From positions 6,093,364 to 6,157,363 of the forward strand of contig OX393564.1 in assembly GCA_947652115.1 (NCBI GenBank): DNA of 64,000 nt, given 5' to 3'. The notes beneath the pieces were generated by a model. It searched no databases and had not been told where the DNA came from. It saw only the letters and a list, made by a program, of their open reading frames with translations. A program made the position numbers and the translations under genes. This document shows positions 11,801 through 23,800 of the stretch, piece after piece (the first letter of the stretch is position 1; each line of letters opens with the position of its first letter). The stretch is from Blastomussa wellsi (lineage: Eukaryota > Cnidaria > Anthozoa > Scleractinia > Plerogyridae).

Positions 11801-14800
11801 CAGGTGTTGTTTAAGTAGACATGTATTTGGTATTGAATAAAAATCGCAAATGTATAAGACCTTTCCTCCTTTCTCTCATAAACTGTAGGGTGTAATCTAA
11901 TGTGATTATTTAATAATTTTGTTTTTAGCCAAAGATAATATGAAGAAAAAGAAACAGAAGCACCGTCTCAAAGACATGGAGAAACGCTCGTCAGAGAAAG
12001 GAATGGATCTAATGGATGCTTACAAAGAAAAGCCTGCCCAAGAAGAGGTAAATTAAAACAACAGCGTCCTGCCGTATGAAGATGGGTTCCTGGGATATCC
12101 AGGGGCCTCCTTTGTGACCAGCTCGCAATCCCTGCAACCCAGCCATGCACCACAACACAGTACTCCAGGCACATGCTGCCACACTGCTAAGGGGGTGAGA
12201 GGGGGAGGATGGGTGATTTTGAAAACAAAAGTATCCTGCAAGCACTACTGTAGAAAAGACAATTCTGTGCACACGAGCAGTGCTAAAAAAATTCATGTAT
12301 GTACTGTAAGCTGAAAAAAATCCCTTTTACACTTGTACCAAATCACCCAACCCCTCCCCCTCCTTGGAAGTCAAATGGTCCGAAAAACTTGTGTCAGCCA
12401 ATAATGCATACTTTGATTGACTTTAACACTGGTAAGACACAATTTTTGTTATTTTAGTAATTCATCATGCAGCGTCTTGATAAGAGTGCTGTGTTCTTGA
12501 CTTGTGCCTCTCTCCACAATGGTGTATAAATGCACTGTTTGGGCAGCCAGGAAAAACTGAGGGGGAGGAGGAGAGGAGAACCTGCTATGAACTAGCATCA
12601 CATTTATGGGCATAGTGATATACAGGGTTCGCACACACCTTGAAAGTACTTGAATCTCCGAATAAAAATTCAAGGCCTCTGTAAAGTCCTTGAAATTTGT
12701 AGCTAATCTCAATCAACCTGGACTTTTACCCATGTGGTAGGCACACTTGCTCAATGCTAGATTTTGCAGTGGATTGCAGTGCGTGGAGTCCTTGAAAATG
12801 TAGAAAATGTGTCCTTCAAAGTCCGTGAAAAGTCCTTGAATTTTTAGTCCCAAAAAGGTACGAACCCTGGATACAGTTTTTGTAATTTCATGCTACGACT
12901 CTAGTTTTCGGCATTCCTATGGCCTGAGTAGACTTCACCTTTTTAATTAATCAGAAACATCCAAGTTTGACTGTTTTTGTTATTGTGTGTAGGTTCCTGA
13001 AGAAAGCGAGGAACCAGCTGTTGAAGAAACACAACAAAAAGAAGAAGAAGTAAATGAAGAAGTTCAATCTGAGGATGAGACGTGGGAGGATAAAGAAGGT
13101 AAGAATAATAGCTATGGGTTGTTGTATGAAGCTACAGTGGCTCTTAATGGGAGTGCTACAAGTTTCAACGTGGGCAATTAACATATAAAACAGTGTCAAA
13201 GTTTGGTAAGTTAGCTAGTGAGTATTATTTTTGGGTTCTGCATCTAATTGATTAAGGGCAGAAGAGGGAGCACTTCTCTGCCTGATTCAATATCTTAATT
13301 TAGATCACCAGTTCTGATTTTTGAACTAGTTAATCCTCAGCAATGATGTTATAAATGCTGATCTTGGTGTGGAGTTTTTAATGGAGAGGTTGTGACTCAG
13401 AAGTTTGGTCAGGGTCTAAACTTCTTTATTCAGTGATGAAAGTCAGCTGTTTAGCAGAACAGGCAAAATAAAGTTTTACTTACTCACATTGCTGGCTCAA
13501 TCTTCCTTTTGTGGGTTAACTCAGTCGTAAAGCAGGTTCAAATTGGTTTTTTTATTTCTGTTTAACAGAATCATGGTCTCCAGACCTTGACGAGGAAACT
13601 GACCCACGACCTGATGGTGGAAAGCTCACATACGAAAGAGATTTCCTGTTGCAGTTTCAGACCAACCCAATGTGCATGTTGAAACCCGAGGGCCTACCTG
13701 ATTTAGAAGTTGTCCTCGTCCAGCCAAGGCCCCCTTCCAAAACAGGCTATCAACAAAACAAGTAATTATTAGCATTATTATCCTACTGTACAGAGATCTC
13801 CATAAGCCCCAGCACCTTGCAAAAATCACAGTCTGGCCGTCCTGGGTGTGTCGGCTACTCAGATCCAAATAAAAAATAAACATTTTGGAAAAAATAACAT
13901 CAATTTTACCCCGGAGTTCCCCGGAGTTTTGTTATGTGGTATCGCTGAGAATTTTTACTCGATTGTGTTTTGACTCACCCTATGAGCTCATCAAAACTGG
14001 TCATCCATACGGCATGTGGAAGACCACCATCTATGAAAAGAACCCATTAATTTATTATAAAGTTCTTTTCAGTTGCTGTACTGTGACTGCTGATTTTACA
14101 ATTTGTCTCTTTGTGTTTTTGCATTTCAGAATGCCAAAAACTGATGGTGGTGAAAATATGTTTTTGCCTGCTTATCTTCGCCAGAATTCAAGAGTAAGTT
14201 AAGTAGTTAGAATTGTATATTTGGCTTAGTTTTGCACCATTGGAATACGATAAGGTTTAGTGTGTTTATGTCAGCGCAAGATCTGCATGCGGTGTTATTA
14301 CTATTTATAATATTGTAGAATAGAATGAGCATTTGAGAGCACAGGGCAAGTTTAAAAAGCTTCCGGTGTAACCAAGTGGCCAGAGTTCCGTGCATTTGGG
14401 GAGGTGCTGTCTGATTAACTGGACTAGCATGCTATCCGGGCAACCCTCCAAGTTTATTTTTTTCCTTAGTGGCCATTTGGCCTCTGACGGTTTAAGTTTG
14501 GTCACCAGTGACAAATTTTAGTCGCTAAAATTAGCTCAAGCGCTGAATCCTTCTTCTCAATTTTATTAATTAGTTGCCAGCTGGCGACTTCTGTTGCAAT
14601 TTAGTCACCAGCTTCAAAATTTTGGTTGCCATGCCGACAAAAATGGTCTTAACTTGGAGGGTTGTATCCAGGGGGAGTTAGGTAGCAATACTCCTATTAA
14701 CTTCATGTTGTGTAAACCTGGGAAAGAGTCCACTTGGCTTCAACACAGACTTTGCCTTTTTCTCACGTCAGGGTTCTCTCGTGTATATGTGGTTGTGATG

Positions 14801-17800
14801 ACATTGCTTCCATGAGCATATTGCTCAAATTATGAGTGATACTAACATCATTTTTTTTATTTATTGCAGAATAACCAATCTAACCAAAGGGCAGGAGGAC
14901 GTAACAGAAATGTTCAACCCAAGAAAGTTATTGACCTTGCACCGAAAAATGTGGGAAGCGAGGTGAATACCTACTAATGAATGCCGGTGATTGATTGAGA
15001 TTACGTATAGGTGAAGTCTGCATTCCTGCCTAGTGGCCCACCAGGCCGGAGCTTATCCCGGTTGCTGTAGCATGGAGCGACAGGGAGTATTTTTACTCCC
15101 CCTGGATGGGAGGCTGGTCTATCGCAGGGTTAACCCCATTCGTCAATACCCATTTATACATCTGGGTGATGAGAGGCCCTGCGAGAATAAATTGTCTAGC
15201 CTAAGAGCACAACGCAGTGCCCCGGCCGGGGCTGGAACCAGGACCGTCCGATCCGGAGTCCAGCACACTAACCATTAGGTCACTGTGCCTCCCACTTGTG
15301 AAATAACGTATAACCCCACTATAAATAGAAGAAAAGGAACAGTTTCATTGGACACCAGAATATTGAAACAAAATTTTGTTCTTTCTGGCGTTCATAATTA
15401 ACTGCTTGTTTCTTTGCAGCAATTGAAAAGAGCGGAGAATAGATGGGTGAGACCAAGCGAAACTGCCAAAGAAGGGTCTGAAGATGAAAAAAAGACTGAG
15501 GTATGCTTGAGTCTTGCGTTTCTTATATGAAATTGTGTTGAAAAATGGTCGGCTGAGGTACCATATTCATTCACCTGTAAGTCAAGCGATTTTTGCATGA
15601 AATTAAACAGAGAAATGGTCAAATCTAAATAGGATAGGGGGTTTGGATTATAGCCGAGTATTTCTGCCTAACAAAATTTTGGTGGTACTGACAGAGTCGA
15701 GATTGAATGTATATTCATCTATAAGCCGAGCGATTCTCAAGTGACATAAATTACTGGACTTAAATGTAAATCATTGTTGGTTATCACTATCCATCTCAGA
15801 CGTCCGTGGACAAGGGCTTTTTTTCGGCCCGCTTCATGGACCGTTTGTTTTAGTCTGCAGTTCAAAAATTCTGGTCACGTGATAATATTGTTGCGGTGCT
15901 GCGGTTTGATCACGTGACGCCATTTTGGTTGTTATCACGGCCGCAAAAAGTGAACTGCCTTTCTCATCTTTTTCCCGCCTTACTCCAACTGATAGCCTAT
16001 ACAAGTTCTCAAAAAGCCCCTTCAAAAAAGCGATGATGTGTTTCACCAACGCCACGAAAACAACTGCACTTCAAAGAACAAAGCACAACGACCGAAACAA
16101 CAAAATAAAGGTCTCAAACTTCACAGGCGAATTCCTGATAAGTAATTAGTTCAAACCTTTCTTTTTTCATTCGATGCATTTTGCATCTTTCAAAGTTGTC
16201 TGCATAAAAGATCTTCAACTGTACAGAAGACATCTTTCCTTCCTCTGCCTGGACTTCGACAAAGGCGGGAGAAAGATGAGAAAGGCAGTTCACTTTTAGT
16301 GGCCGTGGGAACAACCAAAATGGCGTCACGTGATCAGTGTTTTGCAAACCACAGCGCCGCAAAAATGTTATCATGTGACCAGAATTTTTGAACTGCAGAC
16401 TGAAACCAACGGTCTGTGAAGCGGGCCGAAAAAAAGCCCTTGCATCTGAGATGGATAGTAACTTTTATTTAAGTGGTGGCTCCTGAAGGAGCCATTTAGT
16501 TGTGTTTACTTCATGGATCAAATTTATTTTTGAGGGACACTGTAACAGGGATTTTTCGGTTTTTCTTTTAGTAAAACAGCACTTATATTACAACTAAGTA
16601 CTTTTGCTCATACTCAATGATTCTAGAACATCAACAGGAAGAGATCAAGTAAATTGTTCAAGGAAGGGGAAAACATAATTAATTTTAAGCATATTTTCAA
16701 AGCCACAAGGGTCAAAGACAGCCTGACCTTTTCAAGTTGAGATCCAAAGCTAGATAGTTTTAGTAAGTTTTTAGTTAATTTTGGAGAATATTTATACATC
16801 TGTAAAGTGCTGTTGAACCACTGGGAAGCAGCGCTATATAAGTGCATTATTGTTATTATCATTATTATTCAATGTGCTCATTCCAGTAGAGTTGATGGGT
16901 TTTTGTCAACTAATCCATGAAAAAACATGGATAATCCATGAAAAAATGGAGGAGGTTCTAGAATCAGAGGTTTTCATTGCACTGCATATTGTATAATTAT
17001 ACAGGGTTTGTACAGGTCATGGAAAACCTGGAAGGTCATGGAATTTTAGAATGTCATTTCCCAGGCCTGGAAAGTCATGGAAAGTCATGGAAAATTATGT
17101 TTATTTAAAAAGTGCAAAATCAATTAAGCTTTTTCGTGAAGAAAATCGTAAAAACATAACCAAAATGAAAGATGATTTTCTAGAAAATGCTCAAATTAAG
17201 GTCATGGAAAACTTGTACAAGTCACGGAAAAGGTCATGGAAAGTCAGTGGATAGCTTCTAAACTGTAACAATTTGTTTTTGTGTTAGGAATTGTTCCGTA
17301 AAGTAAGGAGTATTCTGAACAAGTTGACACCTCAGAAATTCCAGACACTAACGAAGCAGATTATTGAACTGGACATAGATACTGCAGAAAGATTAGAAGG
17401 TGCCATTGACCTTATATTTGAGAAGGTAGGTATGCTGGAAACAATGAAAGGGTAAAGTGAATTTGGATTAACTTTCTTATTTTGTGTGATCACCATTTAA
17501 AGTAACATTTAACTTGATCTGTTGCAGGCCATTGATGAAGCTGCATTTAGCGTAGCTTATGCTAACATGTGCAGATGTCTCATGCCTGTAAGTAACATGT
17601 TAAAAGTTTTACACAGGGCTCGCAAGCATATTATTTGTTCCATCTGTTGTATATGAGGTGATACGCAGGGGTTTCATAGGTGTTTCCAAATGTTTTGAAG
17701 TAGGTGTTGTTGACTGGAAGAGTAGGCAGCTGTTGTAGGTGAGCTTTTTGGCCACAAGCTGATTGCTATGACCAGAGTAGCCGGTGGCATTATAGTCAAG

Positions 17801-20800
17801 TAGCCAGTGGAACTCCGGCAGTCGCCACCTTGTTTTGAAACCCCTGGTTTCAATAAAATTTGAAGTAACTAATTGCAATCTCACTTGGGACACCATGTTT
17901 GCCAACAAATAGCATGGCAATTTGTAATGATTGCTCTAAAATAGAAGCCCCCTCCCCTGAAACAATGTTGTATATGAGGTAGCAGTCTGGAGGTTTTTTT
18001 ATTCATGAAACACAACATTGCAAAGGGGGAGAGGGGAAGTGAGAAATATTTGTTCTTGTTTCAAGTGGTAAATATAGTGTCCCAAGAATTTTGTCTGAGA
18101 TTGTGGCTTGTGAGTTTTGTTTTAAAGAATATTTCAATTTTGTAAAAACTTTTCTAAGTGAAGAAGAGTGAGAAATTTCATGAATAAATGACGGAGGTTC
18201 AAATTTTCTGTTTGTGATAAATATTGTGCATCTGCTGTAAGATACACATAATTCTGGGGGCAAATTGTCTCTTGTGTGGAGATGGAGATTTGTTGGAAAG
18301 TGAAAGTGTATGTGTATTTTTTTTGTAAAATTAATACTGTATCTATCACGTGATTAAGCACTGCCCCTGATTAAGCACTGTACCCGAGACCAAATAATAC
18401 TAAGTAGTTCCATCCTTGAAGTAGCAAGGTATCCATTCACGGCAATACGCCCTTAATTGAAACTCAAGACTGAACAAGTACTGTACAACTCAATCTAAAC
18501 CTAATCCACAAAAGTGTTTTGTGCTGGATTACAATGTTTTTTAGTTCAAAGTGGCTACATTTGCTGCTGAAATTTGCCTTTTTTCTTTTAATCAATATTG
18601 GTAGCCCAGAGTTAAAAAATAGTGTAGCATGTTAAACCTCTTTGTTACATTAATTTCAGAATGACAAAATCAATAACAAATTATGCTTTTTTTTGCACAG
18701 AAAAAAGTTGTTGTGGAGAAAGATGGCTCAAAAAAAGAAATGACCTTCCGTACGATTCTGCTGAACAAATGTCAGAAAGAGTTTGAGAAAGAAAAATCTG
18801 TTGAGAAGAGAATTCATGAGAAGCTGGAGGAACTTTCAAGCAAAGGACTGAGTGTAAGCTTCTCAATTAAATTTGCAGTCAATCTTTTAAACGTTTTTTG
18901 GATATGGTGACGCTATTCATCTCATGAAAAGTTTCAACTTGGGGATAAGTGTGGTTATGTTGTCTGAAGTATATGGTGAAAGTTAAGGTTTTAAGTCTGA
19001 CTTTAACCCAGGGTAGCATCTAACACATCACAATGTCTCTGGTCGTGGCTTATTCAGTTGGCGCAAATTTTAGACACAGGAGATTTGACGGATAGAATTC
19101 CTTGAAAATGCCTCTCCAACAGCCAAAGATTGAGCATGCAAACAGAAGTTTATGTATTAAGCTTTTAGGGCCTGATTACATGGTGAATAATTTTGAATTT
19201 CAATTTATGCCAGGGCTGAAAGCTCTTGCCATGTAATCTGGAGGCCAAGCTGAAATTTCAGGGCTTCCAACCAGGCTGAAATTCGCCATATAATTATCAG
19301 GCCCTTGGAGCGGCTGCTTACAATGGCATACATAGTTTTGTTACGCTGTTACACTATTTTAGCCACACCAGCCTTAGGTGGTTTTCATGTGTCTTCCATC
19401 CAGATTGAATCGGAATTTGGAAGTGTTAGTTTCCATGATAGGAGGGAAACCGGATTCCATGCCATAGAGAAAAAATGCCAGAGCAAGCCAGAATGAACAA
19501 CAAACTCAGACCAGTTATTTCACTGGGTCGGAATCAAACTAGGGTCACATTGGTGGGAGGCGAGCATTCTCGCCACTGTGCCATGCTCATCTCCTGTGCC
19601 TCAAGATATAAAATCCCTAGTTTTAATTTGAATCTTGTATACTGTACTGGCTCTCTATTATTTTGTTGTCAAAAGCAACCAAAATTCTAGAAATAAGGTT
19701 TGAATCTTGTGTTTTGTGACTGTTAGGAAGAGGAACTTCAGATGAAGAAAAACGAACTTAGAGATGAGGAGACACTTCTCAAACGACGCACCTTGGGGAA
19801 CATCCGATTTATTGGTGAACTATTTAAGCTAAAGGTTAGTTGAACCACTGAAGCAGGTAGACTGTGAATTCAAATCACATCACATCTTAATGCACAAGAT
19901 TGTATTCCCAAGAGTTCCAGTTTTGTTAACTGGTTGAACTGAACAGTTCAGAGATCTTAACCAGGGCTTGAAAGTGTGACCGATACGGTCGCCAATGCGA
20001 CTAAAATTTCATTCGTGGCGACTAGAAGTTCTTGTTTAGTCGCCAAAATGGTGACTAGCTTTCTTTGTATAATGGCCTTTTCTGAAACATTGTCTCCTTC
20101 CAGAAATATATAGTGAAAGACGTCGAATTAACAAAAGACAATCAATCTTTTTGCTTTGCTGCAAAAGATTCTCTTGCATTGATCACCTGCTCTCGCATCG
20201 TGTTTGAAATCGCCCTATAATTCATTGCAAACCTTGTATACGTCATGTATGCCTACAAACTGTGCCTCTCGTAATGCATGGCTATCCGCCATGTTGATTT
20301 CTTTGATCGAAGATTCTTCAGGTTTTAATTCATTGTTCACATTTGCGTTACGTTAGCATACATAAGCTAAAAAGTTAGTGGCCAAAAAAATTTAAAAAAT
20401 TGTGTTTTTACACCTTGTGGTAAGAATTTTGCTTTTCTTTTGAAATGGAGTTCTTCTTTCAATAAAATTCCTACAAATGACGTTTTGAATTACTCCCCAT
20501 TTGATTTTGTAATCTGGCGACTAAAAATTTGAATTTGGCGACTAAGATTAACCGCTCAGTCGCCAAATGGCGACCAAAGAATTTTCTTAATTTCGAGCCC
20601 TGTTAACCAGGGTTGCAAATAACAGTTCGAAAAAAAATTGCCTTAAGTATATCCAGTGAAGATTGAACTGTGTTCAAACAGAATGTCCAGACAACTTTTA
20701 ACACCTTCCAATGAAAACGTGAATGCTTTTGCATTGACAATGCTTTATCAAGGAGCCCTTTAATATGATGCCTGACGTCACTTGTCTGATGGTGACTTAA

Positions 20801-23800
20801 TAACATGTTCTTTCACAGGTAAAAATATTTGTTTATGGAAATTTAATTTTATATGAAGCCAGCACAGCCTAGCGTGCATCACAGACGTAATCTAACCCTG
20901 ATTATAAACGTCTGCGAAGCAGCGCCAAAATCCTTGTTCTGGACCCTGAACAGACTTGATGAATTCCCAGAAGTGCATTTCAAATTGCACTTTAATCTGA
21001 TTGGCTCACCAATTCTGGTGTGAACTGCCGAGAATTCCTTCAGCCAATCAGAGCGAATCTCGGTTCATTAAACAATGGCTTTTCTTAACAAACCAATCAT
21101 GGTGCGTACTCAGATCCTGGTACACAAGAACAGGGATTTTGGCTCTGGTTCGCAGACGTAAATAACTGGGGTTTAAAAATAACGTCCCCGACGCAGGCTA
21201 GCACAGCCAGGTTTAATGAAATTTGGATTTGATATTTTGTCTGCAAGTGGCATTGAACAGTGCAGAAGTTGAGAAGTTGGTTACTTTAATTTATAATTAT
21301 GAACTGCAATTGTGGTCTTTTTACACAGATGCTGACAGAAAATATCATGCATGACTGCGTAGTGAAGCTGTTGAAAAGTAATGATGAGGAGGCTTTTGAG
21401 TGCTTGTGCAAGTTGCTTGTTACTATTGGGAAAGATCTTGATCATGCCAAAGCCAAGGTGTGTATGCATGTATTAGCAGAAGTGCAGCATTACAGAGATC
21501 TATGAAGCATAGTGTTGCTATCAGTTAGTTTAACTATCATTTGCTGATGTTTACTTTCATTCATGTTTGCTTGCAGTTAGTTTCATTCATATTTTCATTC
21601 ATGTTTGCTTGTGTTTAGCTTTTAATTGTTGGAGAGGACAGCATTGTGTGGTATTTGGCCCTTTCCAATGATTAAAAGCTAACCGCAAGCAAGCAATCGC
21701 TGTTCTACAAATTAACCCCACCGCATTGGCCGAATACTTAATCATGAGAGATGGTTTTCCATCTCAGATGGGAAACTCGTCTTGAGACAGAAAACTCATC
21801 TGATGTGAATCTAGTGCAGGATGGTTTTCTGTCTCAAATGTACATTTTGTATCTGTCCATTTGTGTCTAAAATGACAGAAAATTCAGATGAAAACTTTGT
21901 CTTCAATGGAAATCCATCTGTGATACACATTGCACAGAACAGCCTCTTTGTTTGTCATGACCCGGGGAAAATACTACAGTCGAAGCTCTCGTAAGCGGAC
22001 ACCCTCGGGACGCGAAAAAAGTGTCCGTAACTGGAGCTGGCCGCTTACGAGAATGGTTCTCGTAAGCGGCCACTAAGGGTGTAGGGGATAGATGGCCGCT
22101 TACGGGAGCTTGCCCAGCTAACAATAAATATTGGGAAGGCAAAAAATACCACCGTATTCAAATGATGTGTTTGTTTTATTGCGCGCTATACCAATGATAG
22201 GATAATGACGATAACTAACTGACCCTTAGTGATTAAAAAACAAATCATAATTGCCCCCAACATAAACATTAACAGCCTCACTGCAACCAAAAAAGTTCAC
22301 AGTTTACAAATGTTCGGCAAGTTTCTTTCATACTCAGGCCCCAGTTTGTATTGGAGCAATGCGAATCAGTCACAATAAGTAACTGCGGATGGAAGACTGC
22401 TTCAAAGATCTGAGTTGCAAGTCCGTCAAGGCATCCTTTACCCGTGTGATGGCTTGCGAAAGTTCATCGTTTTCCTGCCATTCAGAGAAATCTAACAACT
22501 TCTTTGAAAGTTCGAGTGCACCTTTCACTGTACTGACTTCTGGCGTCCTCATTGGCTGGTTGCATTCTTCAGACTCTTCGATCGACTCTTCGTCACTCGC
22601 TTCAGTCTCCTCTGATGCTACAAGGATATCATGACGCATTTTCTCCCTCCAGTCGGGCAGTGTCGTGTCGACTGGAGGTTCGTGTGCGTCAACCTCAACA
22701 TCGACGAATGATACGTCGAGATCTGGAGAGATGCGAGACAAAAGCTCCTCCATGTCGAGCAACTCTTCACCGGCGAATGGATCGTCGTCCATTTCCATTT
22801 CCTCGTCTGGATACATTCCAACATGCTTAAAGCACTTTGAGATAACTTCTGATGGTACCTCCTCCCAAGCGCTCACCATCCACCTTATTGCCATCAGAAG
22901 GTTAACATTCTTTACAATTTCGCTAGCCGTCTTCTTGCCGTCTATTTCACTTGCAATGTGTCGCAGTAGCTTTCGCTTGTAGTACATCTTCCACGTCTTT
23001 ATTATTCCTGCGTCTAGAGGCTGTGTGCGTGAGGTGGTGTTTTTCGGTAAGAACTCAATTTGGATATTAGAGAACATACCCTTCAGGGAGCTAGGGTGAC
23101 ACGTTGCGTTGTCAAGGAACAGGATAATGTGTTGGTTTTCACGCTTCATCTTATTATTGAGCTTAGTAAGGACACTGGTCATTATTTCAGTCCTCATCCA
23201 CGCTTTGTCGTTATTGAAATATTGGGCTCCACAAGGTCGCGAAATATCTTTCAACTTGGCAAAGCAGCGGGGCTTTTGGCTTTTGCCAATCAGGATAGGG
23301 CTTTCCTTGGTACCGGCAGCATTAACAAAGAAGGCGGCAGTAATTCTTTGTTTGGCATTCTTTCCTCCTTGACAGCGTTTCCCTTTTTCTGCGAGGGATT
23401 TTGTAGGCAAAGCTTTCCAAAATGTACCTGTTTCGTCTTCATTCCAAATGTCTTCTGGCGCAAATCCCTTGGTCAGTTCTTTGACACGCTCACTCCAGCT
23501 TTCGACAGTCTCTTGACTAACATCTCCTTCTTCGCCAGCAATATTTAGTTGTGCGAGATTATGCCTTTGCTTCCACTTTGCGAGCCAGCCATCGGTTCCT
23601 TTGAATGAAGTTTCGCCAAGTTGTTCTGCGATTAAGCGTGCTTCCTCCTTGAGAAGTGGCCCATCGACTGGAATATTTGCTCCTCTTGCACTCCCAAAGA
23701 AGATGGTTAATCGTCTCGAACTTTTCATTGTTGTTCCTCTTCTGACTTCCGGTACCATTTGAAGTCCATTCGTTGAGAATGGCATCTTTTCTCGCAAGAA

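Noticed and set aside
17003..17254. Possible CAGGG-type MITE rich in GTCATGGAAA
   Set aside because: The left end resembles the hAT-like ends but no matching right end or duplication could be found.
22389..23548. Several plus-strand ORFs opposite the transposase
   Set aside because: They mirror the DDE transposase reading frame and show no family features.
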